A DNA stretch of 60,221 nucleotides, from positions 1 to 60,221 of the forward strand of contig CACNUI010000008.1 of the NCBI GenBank assembly GCA_902623545.1. The letters are read 5' to 3'. Below are positions 29,575 to 38,063 of the stretch, piece by piece. The notes beneath the pieces are model-generated. The model had not been told where the DNA came from. It saw nothing but the letters and a program-made list of their open reading frames with translations, and ran no database searches. How positions within the stretch are numbered: the stretch's first letter is position 1; each line of letters starts with the position of its first letter. The DNA comes from an uncultured Alphaproteobacteria bacterium (GTDB lineage Bacteria; Pseudomonadota; Alphaproteobacteria; HIMB59; GCA-002718135). A program made the position numbers and the translations under genes.

Positions 29575-30491
29575 GTTTGTTCTCAATATTTAAAGATAAG
29601 TTAAGTAAAACTTCAAATATACTCTCTTTTAATATTTTAGAGATTTTAAAAAACAAAAAAATAGACGATTTAACTTTAGAAGAATTAGAAAATGTTCTTA
29701 TTTCATCAGATATTAGTTTGGATGTTGTAAATCAGCTAATAGATTCTATAAGAAAAATAAAAATTTCAAATGATGATGGAATAAAAAATGTACTAGAAAT
29801 CTTAGCTCAAAATATAGAAAGTATATTACTTCCAAGAGAACATGTTCTGATAAATGAAAAAAATGATGAAAAAAAAATATTAATATTCGTTGGAGTAAAC
29901 GGAAGTGGAAAGACAACTACTATTGGTAAAATTGCAAATAAAATTTTATCAAATAAAAAAATTCTGATTGCGGCTTGTGATACATTTAGGGCAGCAGCTG
30001 TTGAGCAGTTGGAAAATTGGGCAAAAAAAAATAATAATGGTTTTATCTCTGGAAAAAGTAATCAAGATCCAGCAAGTGTAGCTTATCATGCAACTGAAGA
30101 ATTTGGAAAAGAAAATTATGATTTTTTACTTATAGATACTGCTGGAAGATTATCAAATAATACTAACCTCATTAATCAGCTAATTAAATTGAAGAGTGTT
30201 GTCTCAAAAGTTAACTCCTCTTTTAATATTGAAACTGTGTTAGTTTTAGATGGAACGAATGGTTCGAACATGATTAAGCAAGTAGAAATATTTGGAAATG
30301 AACTTAATGTATCAAGTCTTATAATAACCAAATTGGATGGAACAGCAAAAGGTGGAGCATTAATTTCGATTGCAAATAAATTTGAAATCCCTATAAGCTA
30401 TGTTGGTCTTGGAGAAAGTATTGAGGATCTAGTAACCTTTAATTCTCAAAACTTTTCTAGATCTATATTAAATCTAGAAGAACAAAAATGA
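29571..30491 (+). CDS. ftsY: SRP receptor FtsY
   Basis: Membrane-targeting GTPase partner of Ffh. The 306-residue protein is essentially the bare NG core: P-loop GVNGSGKTTTIGK, DTFRAAAVEQL, DTAGRLSNN, TKLDGTAKGG and YVGLGESIEDL. The acidic N-terminal A domain found in many proteobacteria is absent, so membrane binding must rest on a short amphipathic N terminus. Both SRP GTPases lie within about 4 kb here, on opposite strands. Confidence 0.96.
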   Translation: MSLFSIFKDKLSKTSNILSFNILEILKNKKIDDLTLEELENVLISSDISLDVVNQLIDSIRKIKISNDDGIKNVLEILAQNIESILLPREHVLINEKNDEKKILIFVGVNGSGKTTTIGKIANKILSNKKILIAACDTFRAAAVEQLENWAKKNNNGFISGKSNQDPASVAYHATEEFGKENYDFLLIDTAGRLSNNTNLINQLIKLKSVVSKVNSSFNIETVLVLDGTNGSNMIKQVEIFGNELNVSSLIITKLDGTAKGGALISIANKFEIPISYVGLGESIEDLVTFNSQNFSRSILNLEEQK

Positions 30492-31027
30492 AGTCGGTTT
30501 ATAAATTATTAATTGATATAGGGCCACTTGCAGTATTCTTTATTTTTTATACAAGAAGTGGTCTTCAGGAAGCAATACTTCCTCTTATGATTGCAACTGT
30601 AATTTCAGTAATCATTTCATACCTACTTGAGAAAAAAATACCAATCATGCCAACTCTTGGAGCTGCAATTGTACTAATATTTGGAGGTCTAACAATTTAT
30701 TTTGATAATGAAATTTTTATTAAAATGAAACCAACAATAATAAATATGGTCTTTGCATTAATTTTATATGGGGGAGTGATTGTTAAAAAACCTCTTTTAA
30801 AGTATCTTTTAGGTGCCGCACTTAAACTAGAAGAAGATGGGTGGCGAATATTAACTCAAAGGTGGATTGCTTTTTTTGTTGCACTTGCTGTTTTAAATGA
30901 GATTGTGTGGAGAACACAAAGTACTGATGTTTGGGTAAATTTTAAAGTTTTTGGTATATTGCCAATTACTTTTATTTTTACCATGACGCAATTTCCACTA
31001 ATTAAAAAATATCAAATTGAAGATTAA
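30488..31027 (+). CDS. yciB: Inner-membrane septation protein YciB/IspA family
   Basis: A 179-residue protein with five or six hydrophobic helices and the family's conserved elements: DIGPLAVFFIFY at the N terminus, KMKPTIINMVFALILYGG and the WRILTQRWIAFF segment, plus NEIVWRT. YciB links envelope synthesis and septation in enterobacteria; the function is otherwise unclear. It overlaps ftsY by four bases and ends one base before the convergent pgk stop. Confidence 0.92.
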   Translation: MKSVYKLLIDIGPLAVFFIFYTRSGLQEAILPLMIATVISVIISYLLEKKIPIMPTLGAAIVLIFGGLTIYFDNEIFIKMKPTIINMVFALILYGGVIVKKPLLKYLLGAALKLEEDGWRILTQRWIAFFVALAVLNEIVWRTQSTDVWVNFKVFGILPITFIFTMTQFPLIKKYQIED

Positions 31028-31028
31028 A

Positions 31029-32225
31029 TTATAAATTATTTTTACTTAATGCTTTGAATCCAGGAGACTTATTTCCTTCAAGCCACTCTAAAAAAGCACC
31101 GCCAGCAGTAGATAAATATTCAAATGCTTCTCCAGCATTAGCCTTTTTAATTGCTGCAAGCGTATCTCCACCTCCAGCAAGAACATCTATTTGTAAATTA
31201 CTAGAAAATTCTTTTATTGTATCTGCAATTGCAATTGTACTTTTGTCAAAAGGAATATACTCAAATGCACCTAAAGGCCCATTCCATAGCACAGATTTAG
31301 ACTTTAAAATTTCATCTGAAATTAATTTAGTAGTTTGCATTCCAATGTCTAATATCATTTGATCTTTTGGAACAGCTTTAATGTCATAAGTTTTTACATT
31401 ATTTTGATCTTCAAAACTTGTTGAACACACTACATCAATTGGTAGAAGAATTTTACATTTTTTGATCTTTGCTTTTTTTTGGATTTTTCTAGATATATCT
31501 ATACATTCCTTTTCAACTAAAGAGGATCCAACGTTATAGTTATTTGACAACAAAAAAGTATTAGCCATGGCACCACCAATTATCATAGAGTCAAAAATTT
31601 CGACTAAATTTTCTAAAACATTAATTTTAGTTGAAATTTTAGAGCCTCCTATAATTGCCAAATTTGGTTTAATTGAATTTTCTAGGAATTTATCTAATTT
31701 ATTAATTTCTTTTGAAAAACTAAGACCTGCATAAGAAGGAAGATGCTCAGTTATTCCAGTTATCGATGAATGGTTTCTGTGTGATGCAGAGAATGCATCA
31801 TTTATATAAATATCAAAACAAGAGGCGAGGGTTTTTGAAAAATTAAGATCATTTTTTTCTTCACCTAAATTAAAACGTATATTTTCTAAAAGGCATACAT
31901 CACCGAATTTCATTTCTTTAATTTTTATTTTTATATGATCTTCTTTGTAACTTTCTAAGAAATGTAGGTTATCTAAATTTAATACTAACCTCAATTCGTT
32001 TAAAAGAAATTCTAGAGAATATTTTTTATTGTATTCCCCCTCAGGTCTTCCGTAATGTGCTATTAAAAAAACTTTATTTTTATTTTTTTTCAATTTTTCC
32101 AAAGTAGGTAATATTAAATTGATCCTAGAATAGTCTATGATTTTACCCTGAAAAACAGGTACATTTAAATCAACACGTACAATTACATTTCTTTCTTTAA
32201 TTTCATAATTTTGTAATTCCTTCAT
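31029..32225 (-). CDS. pgk: Phosphoglycerate kinase
   Basis: Transfers phosphate between 1,3-bisphosphoglycerate and ADP. The 398-residue protein has the substrate-binding RVDLNVP start, HYGRPEG, NDAFSASHRNHSSI, the GGSKISTKI nucleotide region and the GGGDTLAA phosphate loop. No other glycolytic gene is adjacent (gap and fba are absent from the window). It diverges from gcrA across 138 bp. Confidence 0.96.
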   Translation of the reverse strand: MKELQNYEIKERNVIVRVDLNVPVFQGKIIDYSRINLILPTLEKLKKNKNKVFLIAHYGRPEGEYNKKYSLEFLLNELRLVLNLDNLHFLESYKEDHIKIKIKEMKFGDVCLLENIRFNLGEEKNDLNFSKTLASCFDIYINDAFSASHRNHSSITGITEHLPSYAGLSFSKEINKLDKFLENSIKPNLAIIGGSKISTKINVLENLVEIFDSMIIGGAMANTFLLSNNYNVGSSLVEKECIDISRKIQKKAKIKKCKILLPIDVVCSTSFEDQNNVKTYDIKAVPKDQMILDIGMQTTKLISDEILKSKSVLWNGPLGAFEYIPFDKSTIAIADTIKEFSSNLQIDVLAGGGDTLAAIKKANAGEAFEYLSTAGGAFLEWLEGNKSPGFKALSKNNL

Positions 32226-32306
32226 TTATATTCACATGTATATAAAAAAAACCTAAGAATTCATCGATTTTTTTGAAAAATTTGCAGTTTTACCTTTTTT
32301 AATACG

Positions 32307-32347
32307 TACATTTAGTATAATAGTGCCTGTTTAAACTACTAAATGTA
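32307..32347. promoter_or_regulatory. 11-bp inverted repeat over the gcrA promoter
   Basis: TACATTTAGTA at 32307-32317 is the exact reverse complement of TACTAAATGTA at 32337-32347, with a 19-base spacer. The left arm runs into a perfect TATAAT (32316-32321), and the right arm lies just before the gcrA ribosome binding site (GGAG near 32353). If TATAAT is the -10 box, the arms straddle the transcription start, so an operator is more likely than an RNA hairpin. Confidence 0.5.
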
Positions 32348-32363
32348 GTAATGGAGATTTTAT

Positions 32364-32834
32364 ATGCCTTGGGATGATAACAATGTTACAAAATTGAGAG
32401 AGTTATGGGATCAGGGCCTTCCTACTGCTCAAATCGGAAAACTTTTAGGTTTTACAAAGAATGCTGTTGTTGGGAAAGCGCATAGAATTGGTCTTGAAAG
32501 AAGACCATCACCAATCAGAAGAACAGCTGTAAAACCTGATAGAAAAAAAGCACGTTCACCTGTAATGCCAAAACTAAATTTTGAGACTAAAAAAGAGGAA
32601 GGGGCAACCGTAAATAAGGCAGCAACTTTTCAACCTTCTATAAAAAATTTATTTGTAAAATCAGATAAAAGGTGTTGTGAATGGCCAGTTGGTCATCCCG
32701 ATGAAATAGATTTTCACTTTTGTGGCAAAGATAGATTTGAAGACAAACCATATTGCTTAGATCATTGTGCGGTCGCTTATGTTGTTCCTGAAAAAGAAGA
32801 AAACGAACGAACTCAGATTACTTCAAAAATTTAA
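32364..32834 (+). CDS. gcrA: GcrA cell-cycle regulator
   Basis: Sigma70-associated transcription factor that in Caulobacter activates promoters carrying m6A in GANTC. The 156-residue protein has the typical N-terminal DNA-binding helices (LRELWDQGLPTAQIGKLLG, KNAVVGKAHRIGL) right after the start, a basic linker, and the C-terminal sigma-interacting domain CCEWPVGHP...FHFCG...YCLDHCAVAY, rich in Cys/His. Its presence predicts a CcrM-type GANTC methylase elsewhere in the genome. A good GGAG precedes the ATG. Confidence 0.95.
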   Translation: MPWDDNNVTKLRELWDQGLPTAQIGKLLGFTKNAVVGKAHRIGLERRPSPIRRTAVKPDRKKARSPVMPKLNFETKKEEGATVNKAATFQPSIKNLFVKSDKRCCEWPVGHPDEIDFHFCGKDRFEDKPYCLDHCAVAYVVPEKEENERTQITSKI

Positions 32835-32871
32835 TAGCAATTTACTATGTAACTGATATCAATAAAAATTG

Positions 32872-34119
32872 ATGTCAAATCAAAATATAACCTCTGTTTT
32901 TAATCCTATTTTAATCGCAGGCAGTTTAATACTTTTGATAAGCTTTGCGATTCGATCTACTTTTGGTCTTTTTCAAATTCCTATTGCTGAAGAATTTTTA
33001 TGGGCTCGTTCAGAATTTTCCCTAGCTATAGCAATTCAGAATTTAGCATGGGGTATAGGAACGCCATTGTTTAGTGCATTTGCGGAAAAATATGGTGATA
33101 GAAAAGCAATCACAATTGGATTAATTTTATATGCCATCGGAATTTTTATTAGTAGTAATGCCACTTCTCCAGAGTCACATCAGTTTTTAAATGTTGTAAT
33201 TGGTTTTGGTATTGCTGGTAGTGGCTTTGGACCTGTATTAGCTGTTGTTGGCAGAGCAGCATCAAATGAAAACAGATCTCTTGCACTTGGAATTACTACT
33301 GCTGCAGGGTCAGCAGGACAAGTTGTTGGACCACCATTTGCAGCAATATTATTATCAATAATGCCTTGGTCGTCTGTATTTGAAATATTTGCCATTATAA
33401 GTCTTTTAACAATTATTCTAGTTCCCATTTTAAAAACCAAAATACAATTAAACACACAAAATAATGAAAATAAACTCAGTAAAGCCCTGAAAGAGGCAGT
33501 TAAAGATCCGACTTATTCAATGTTATTTCTAGGTTTTTTTTCCTGTGGATTTCAATTAGCATTTATCACTGCTCATTTTCCTGCTTTTATTGCAGAAACA
33601 AGCAGTCCAGTTGTTCAAGGTAGTTTAATTTCATTAGTTTGTAATTCAGTAGAAGGATTAGGCGCTTTATCCATGGCATTAATTGGGTTATTCAATATTG
33701 TTGGATGTATTATTGCAGGAGCATTAGGAAAGGGGTATCATAAAAAGTATTTTCTATCTCTAATTTATGCTGGAAGAACAATTGCAGCAATTATATTTAT
33801 TTTATTACCAATAACTCCTGTATCTGTTGCAATCTTTTCAATGGTAATGGGCTCTCTATGGCTTGCAACAGTTCCGTTAACATCAGGAATAATTGGACAT
33901 ATCTATGGTCTAAAATTTATGGGTACTCTCTATGGAATTGTTTTTTTATCGCACCAAATTGGCTCTTTTGTTGGTGTGTGGTTAGGTGGGTTATTTTATG
34001 ATATTTATGGAAGCTATGACATTGTTTGGTGGGTTGGCATTGGAGTTGGTGCATTTTCAGCAATTATTCACCTACCTATAAAAGAAATACCATTAATAGA
34101 TAGAAAAGTTGCAGCTTAA
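32872..34119 (+). CDS. Major facilitator superfamily transporter
   Basis: A 415-residue, twelve-helix transporter. After helix 2 it carries the MFS loop motif as FAEKYGDRKA, and helix 5 has TAAGSAGQVVGPP; the second half repeats the motif as GALGKGYHKK. Overall it resembles monocarboxylate/oxalate-formate-type MFS carriers. The ATG at 32872 is preferred over an overlapping in-frame TTG at 32869. The substrate cannot be told from the context. Confidence 0.87.
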   Translation: MSNQNITSVFNPILIAGSLILLISFAIRSTFGLFQIPIAEEFLWARSEFSLAIAIQNLAWGIGTPLFSAFAEKYGDRKAITIGLILYAIGIFISSNATSPESHQFLNVVIGFGIAGSGFGPVLAVVGRAASNENRSLALGITTAAGSAGQVVGPPFAAILLSIMPWSSVFEIFAIISLLTIILVPILKTKIQLNTQNNENKLSKALKEAVKDPTYSMLFLGFFSCGFQLAFITAHFPAFIAETSSPVVQGSLISLVCNSVEGLGALSMALIGLFNIVGCIIAGALGKGYHKKYFLSLIYAGRTIAAIIFILLPITPVSVAIFSMVMGSLWLATVPLTSGIIGHIYGLKFMGTLYGIVFLSHQIGSFVGVWLGGLFYDIYGSYDIVWWVGIGVGAFSAIIHLPIKEIPLIDRKVAA

Positions 34120-34151
34120 GATATATTAAATTATATTTGAAATATTATATA

Positions 34152-34271
34152 ATGAATGAAAAAAATTTAATTAGGAACTTGATGATTGTTATTTTCGTTT
34201 TAGTAATAATTTATTCAATATTAAGAGTTGGCGCAGGTCTTGATCTAAGCTTTGGGCCTTATGTAAAATAA
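34152..34271 (+). CDS. Possible single-helix membrane miniprotein (39 aa)
   Basis: ATG at 34152 opens a 39-codon frame ending TAA at 34271. It has a basic N terminus, one hydrophobic helix (about residues 11-24, LMIVIFVLVIIYSILR) and a short tail GAGLDLSFGPYVK that does not look random. No Shine-Dalgarno is visible and a TATAAT overlaps the ATG, so an internal ATG at 34182 is an alternative. It occupies most of an otherwise empty 231-bp gap. Confidence 0.4.
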   Translation: MNEKNLIRNLMIVIFVLVIIYSILRVGAGLDLSFGPYVK

Positions 34272-34350
34272 TTTACTTTATTTGAGTTAGAAATAAAAAA
34301 AAATAATTATTTTATTAGTATTTAATGATTAAAAACTTTAAAATTAGTAA

Positions 34351-35049
34351 ATGAAAAAAGTTGCCGTTTTAATAGCTGCTGGTACTGGAATGGGAGCGGA
34401 CGCAGCAAAAATATTAGCTAAAAATAAATTTAAAGTTGCTATCTTGTCTTCATCCGGAAAAGGTGAAAGACTAGCTAAAAAACTTAACGGTATTGGATTG
34501 ACTGGCTCCAATCTTAATACAATAGATATTAAAAATTTAGTTGATGTTGTGATAAAAAAATGGGGAAGAATTGATGTTTTAATTAATAGTGCAGGTCATG
34601 GACCTAAAGGTGAAATTTTGAAAATTAGTGATGAACAATGGTTTGAAGGTATGGAGATCTATTTATTGAATGTTATTAGAGCAACTAAAATAGTTACACC
34701 AATAATGAAAAAACAAAAAAATGGATCAATAATAAATATATCTACTTACGCTGTATTTGAGCCTGAAAAAAGTTTTCCAACTTCTGGTGTAATGCGAGCT
34801 GGTTTATCGGCATTTACTAAAATCTATGCTGATGAATATGCAAAATTTAATATTAGGATGAACAATATTTTACCTGGATTTATAGATAGTCTGGTTGCAA
34901 ATGAAAAGATTATCAAAAGAATTCCATTGAAAAGACAGGGAAAGGTTAAAGAAATTTCAGCAGTTATTAATTTATTAGCTTCAAATGAAGGTGCCTATAT
35001 TACTGGACAGAATATTAGGGTGGATGGAGGTTTAACAAGATCAATTTAA
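34351..35049 (+). CDS. SDR-family protein lacking the Tyr-Lys catalytic pair
   Basis: A 232-residue short-chain dehydrogenase/reductase fold: nucleotide loop AAGTGMGAD (residues 9-17), NSAGHG (79-84), the catalytic-Ser strand INISTYA (Ser131) and C-terminal YITGQNIRVDGG. At the usual YxxxK site the sequence reads SGVMR (145-149), so Tyr is replaced by Ser and Lys by Arg, in a context (FPTSGVMRAGLSAFTK) otherwise exactly SDR-like. It may bind NAD(P) without classical catalysis or use a different mechanism. It precedes panB by five bases. Confidence 0.85.
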   Translation: MKKVAVLIAAGTGMGADAAKILAKNKFKVAILSSSGKGERLAKKLNGIGLTGSNLNTIDIKNLVDVVIKKWGRIDVLINSAGHGPKGEILKISDEQWFEGMEIYLLNVIRATKIVTPIMKKQKNGSIINISTYAVFEPEKSFPTSGVMRAGLSAFTKIYADEYAKFNIRMNNILPGFIDSLVANEKIIKRIPLKRQGKVKEISAVINLLASNEGAYITGQNIRVDGGLTRSI

Positions 35050-35054
35050 TTCAT

Positions 35055-35840
35055 ATGAAAAAAAAATTACAAATATTAAACAAAAGTTTTAATGAACCTA
35101 TAAGTTGTTTAACTGCTTATTCAGCTCCAATTGCTAAAATTTTGGATGGTATTGTAGACATAGTTTTAATTGGGGACTCTCTCGGAACTACTTTATATGG
35201 AATGAAAAATTCGCAAAAAGTTACTTTGGATATGATGAAATATCATGGACTTGCAGTAAATCAGAATATTAAAAAAAGCATAACAGTTATAGATATGCCA
35301 TATAAAACATATAATACGAAAGATGAGGCATTTAAAAATGCGAAAGCTTTATTGAAATTTACAAAAGTAAAACTCTTAAAACTTGAAATTACTGAAAAAA
35401 ATTTATCAATAATTAAATTTTTATCATCTAAAAATATAAACGTAATCGCACATATAGGAGTAACTCCTCAGAGCTTTAAAGATTTTAAAAAAATTAAAGT
35501 TGTAGGTAAAACAAATTCTGAGAGTAAGCGATTAATAGAACTTGCATTAAATGCAGAAAGGCTTGGAGCAAAAGCAATTCTTTTAGAATGTGTTACAAAA
35601 GAAACTGCTAAAAAAATTTCAACTGTGTGTAAATTACCAACGATTGGAATAGGCGCGTCCAAATATTGTGATGGACAGGTTTTAGTTTTTGATGACTTAA
35701 TAAAAATGGATTCAACTCAGCATATGCCAAAATTTGTTAAAAATTATTTAAATTTTAATAATTTGGCAAAAAAAGCTGTTAGAAAATTTAGCAAAGATGT
35801 AAAACAAAAAAAATTTCCAAGTAAACAATTTACCTATTAA
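35055..35840 (+). CDS. panB: 3-methyl-2-oxobutanoate hydroxymethyltransferase
   Basis: First step of pantoate synthesis, transferring a hydroxymethyl group from methylene-THF to ketoisovalerate. The 261-residue protein has LTAYSAPIAKIL, IGDSLG with the metal Asp, TVIDMPY, HIGVTPQS and LLECV with the catalytic Glu, then GIGASKYCDGQVLV. The N terminus begins directly at the TIM-barrel domain. panC is not adjacent. The end overlaps the convergent carbonic anhydrase by four bases. Confidence 0.94.
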   Translation: MKKKLQILNKSFNEPISCLTAYSAPIAKILDGIVDIVLIGDSLGTTLYGMKNSQKVTLDMMKYHGLAVNQNIKKSITVIDMPYKTYNTKDEAFKNAKALLKFTKVKLLKLEITEKNLSIIKFLSSKNINVIAHIGVTPQSFKDFKKIKVVGKTNSESKRLIELALNAERLGAKAILLECVTKETAKKISTVCKLPTIGIGASKYCDGQVLVFDDLIKMDSTQHMPKFVKNYLNFNNLAKKAVRKFSKDVKQKKFPSKQFTY

Positions 35841-36469
35841 GTTAAATTTTTAAATTTATTTTGAGATTGATTATAATATTCAAGATTCCCTGTTTTTAAA
35901 TCAAACCATATTCCGTGAATCTTTAGTTTACGATCTGTAACCAACTTATTTATTTCTACAGAAGTTAATAGATTTGATATTGAGTTTATTATGCTTAATT
36001 TTTCAAGTGACTTTATATTTTTCTCGTTGTTTTGATTCTTTTCTAATTTTATAAAACTTGGTTTTATATTTTCTACCCATCGATCTATTTTTTTATTATT
36101 GTTTTTTATTTGACCTGATAACAGTTGGTAAGCATGTTTTATGCCTCCACAATTTGAATGACCTAAAATTATCAAATCTTTAATTTTTAAATTCTCTATT
36201 CCATACTCAATTGCTGGATGAACACCATCATTTAAGTCTTTTAAATTAAAACTAGGTATAAGATTTGCAATATTTCTATAAACAAAAAAATCTCCTATTT
36301 CTCCATTGAATATTTTGGTTATATTTACCCTAGAGTCACAGCAAGTAATTATCATTGCTTTAGGTTTTTGGCCTTCTTTGAAAAGAATATCTAGTAGTTC
36401 TTTTTTTTTAGGATAAATATTTTCTTTCCAGTCTTTGTATCCATTAATTAAAAATTCTGGTAGTGACAT
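35837..36469 (-). CDS. Beta-class carbonic anhydrase
   Basis: Interconverts CO2 and bicarbonate. The 210-residue protein has zinc ligands Cys44, His104 and Cys107 with the Asp45-Arg47 dyad (ITCCDSRVN and LGHSNCGGI), and VYRNIANL and HPAIEYGI as expected. The C terminus (KIHGIWFDLKTGNLEYY) is typical of the beta family. It faces dusA across 46 bp, a shared promoter interval. Bicarbonate supply for carboxylations is the likely role. Confidence 0.93.
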   Translation of the reverse strand: MSLPEFLINGYKDWKENIYPKKKELLDILFKEGQKPKAMIITCCDSRVNITKIFNGEIGDFFVYRNIANLIPSFNLKDLNDGVHPAIEYGIENLKIKDLIILGHSNCGGIKHAYQLLSGQIKNNNKKIDRWVENIKPSFIKLEKNQNNEKNIKSLEKLSIINSISNLLTSVEINKLVTDRKLKIHGIWFDLKTGNLEYYNQSQNKFKNLT

Positions 36470-36515
36470 GATATTTAATTTTATAATATAATATATAATT
36501 ATTTGAACATTTTAA

Positions 36516-37499
36516 ATGCAAGATAACAGTATTAGACTCTTTTGTGTAGCACCTATGATGGGTTATACAACACCTTACGCTAGGAAACTATATAGAATAC
36601 TTACTAAAAAAGCATTTTTATTTACGGAAATGATTGCATCAAAATCATTAATCAATTCAAAAAATAAAGATTTAATTATAGAGAATGATAGACATAATCC
36701 AGTTGCACTTCAAGTAGGAGGTTCAGATTTAAATGATTTAAAAAAATGTTCAAATATAGCATACAGTTATAATTATGATGAAATAAATCTTAATGTTGGT
36801 TGTCCTAGTAAAGCAGTTCAAAAGGGCAGTTTTGGCGCATGTTTGATGAAAGATAAAGTATTGGTTAGACAATGTTTAGAATCTCTTCAAAATAACAAAA
36901 TTGAAGTATCATTGAAATGTAGAATAGGACTAGGTAGAAAAACAAATTATGAATTTTTTGAAGAATTTATTGACGAAGTATCTAAAAGTGGAATTAAAAT
37001 AATTTATGTTCATGCTAGAAATGCAATCCTTACAGGTATAAGTCCAAGTCAAAATAGATCAATCCCACCATTAGATTACACTTTTGTAAGTAGGATTAAG
37101 CTTAAGTATCCAAATATTTCATTTATACTTAATGGTGGTATTAACAGTTTAGATATGGTTTATTCATTATTAAAAGATTATGATGGTGTTATGTTAGGCA
37201 GACTAATTCAACATAACCCATTTTTATTAAAACAGGTAGATAAAAACATTTATTTAGATGATAAAGTTATTGATGTTAATGAGGGATTGATAGAAGATTA
37301 TTTTGAATACATTAAAACTAAAACAGGTTTGGATTCAATGTTTCGTTTACTCAGCCCTTTATTGCAAATATTTTTTGGTATTCCAAACAGTAAGATGTAT
37401 AAATCTCAGATACATGAATATATACAAAAGGGTAATTTAATTTTGATAGAGGAATTATTAAAAAACTTTGTTAAACAAAATAAAATTTTATTAAATTAG
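36516..37499 (+). CDS. dusA: tRNA-dihydrouridine synthase A
   Basis: FMN-dependent reductase that makes dihydrouridine in the tRNA D loop. The 327-residue protein begins CVAPMMGYTTPYARKLYRIL, has LQVGGSDLNDL and the catalytic Cys in NLNVGCPSKAVQKGSFGACLM, then VSLKCRIGL, VHARNA and LNGGINS of the TIM barrel. The DusA-specific R(T)...K pattern and the C-terminal helical domain are present. It overlaps the convergent pagL-like gene by four bases. Confidence 0.94.
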   Translation: MQDNSIRLFCVAPMMGYTTPYARKLYRILTKKAFLFTEMIASKSLINSKNKDLIIENDRHNPVALQVGGSDLNDLKKCSNIAYSYNYDEINLNVGCPSKAVQKGSFGACLMKDKVLVRQCLESLQNNKIEVSLKCRIGLGRKTNYEFFEEFIDEVSKSGIKIIYVHARNAILTGISPSQNRSIPPLDYTFVSRIKLKYPNISFILNGGINSLDMVYSLLKDYDGVMLGRLIQHNPFLLKQVDKNIYLDDKVIDVNEGLIEDYFEYIKTKTGLDSMFRLLSPLLQIFFGIPNSKMYKSQIHEYIQKGNLILIEELLKNFVKQNKILLN

Positions 37500-38026
37500 T
37501 ATGGCACTTGGTAAGACAGTGTAATCACTTCTACTCCAGGATTTTTATTTCCTAAATTTGCATTGGATGTATGACTAAATGATAAGCCTAATCTATTACT
37601 ATTTTTTAATTCATAACTAAATTCTATAGTTGTTCTAAATTGAACATCATGACCAAGTTTTTTTCCAGATCCTCTATCATAGTATCCAAAACCTAAACTA
37701 GGTGTAAATATCCATTTATTTTTTTTTCCTTGAAACAATTGACCTACATTATCTTCAAGATAAATACCTGTTAGAAAATATGATGCATTATCACCAGTAT
37801 ACTCCAAACCAACAAAAGGTTTTAAGAAAAAGAAATTATCATCCTCAGGCCCTATATCAATTATTGTTTTATCAAACCTTCTTTCATATTTAAAATCTAT
37901 AGTTTGGCTTGTATCTGCACCATCAAAGTTTACATCATAAAGTCCCAATCCAAAAATATTAATATTAGAAGAAAAAAGGTTAGTTGAAATTAATAATATA
38001 AAACAAAATGAACAAAATGCTTTCAC
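37496..38026 (-). CDS. PagL-like lipid A 3-O-deacylase (acyloxyacyl hydrolase family)
   Basis: A 176-residue secreted outer-membrane barrel: signal peptide (about 1-20), alternating hydrophobic beta strands and a terminal aromatic residue (PY). The catalytic motif SFSHTSNANLGNKNPGVE carries His152, Ser154, Asn155 and Glu166; the 14-residue spacing from His to Glu equals that in Pseudomonas PagL. It probably trims the 3-O acyl chain of lipid A. rpoH begins the next minus-strand group, 38 bp away. Confidence 0.88.
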   Translation of the reverse strand: MKAFCSFCFILLISTNLFSSNINIFGLGLYDVNFDGADTSQTIDFKYERRFDKTIIDIGPEDDNFFFLKPFVGLEYTGDNASYFLTGIYLEDNVGQLFQGKKNKWIFTPSLGFGYYDRGSGKKLGHDVQFRTTIEFSYELKNSNRLGLSFSHTSNANLGNKNPGVEVITLSYQVPY

Positions 38027-38063
38027 TCTTAGATTTTAATATATTTTTTTATCAGTTTAAAGA

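Noticed and set aside
30255-30275. GGTTCGAAC, a tRNA T-arm-like string
   Set aside because: It is inside ftsY coding sequence and no acceptor, D or anticodon arms surround it.
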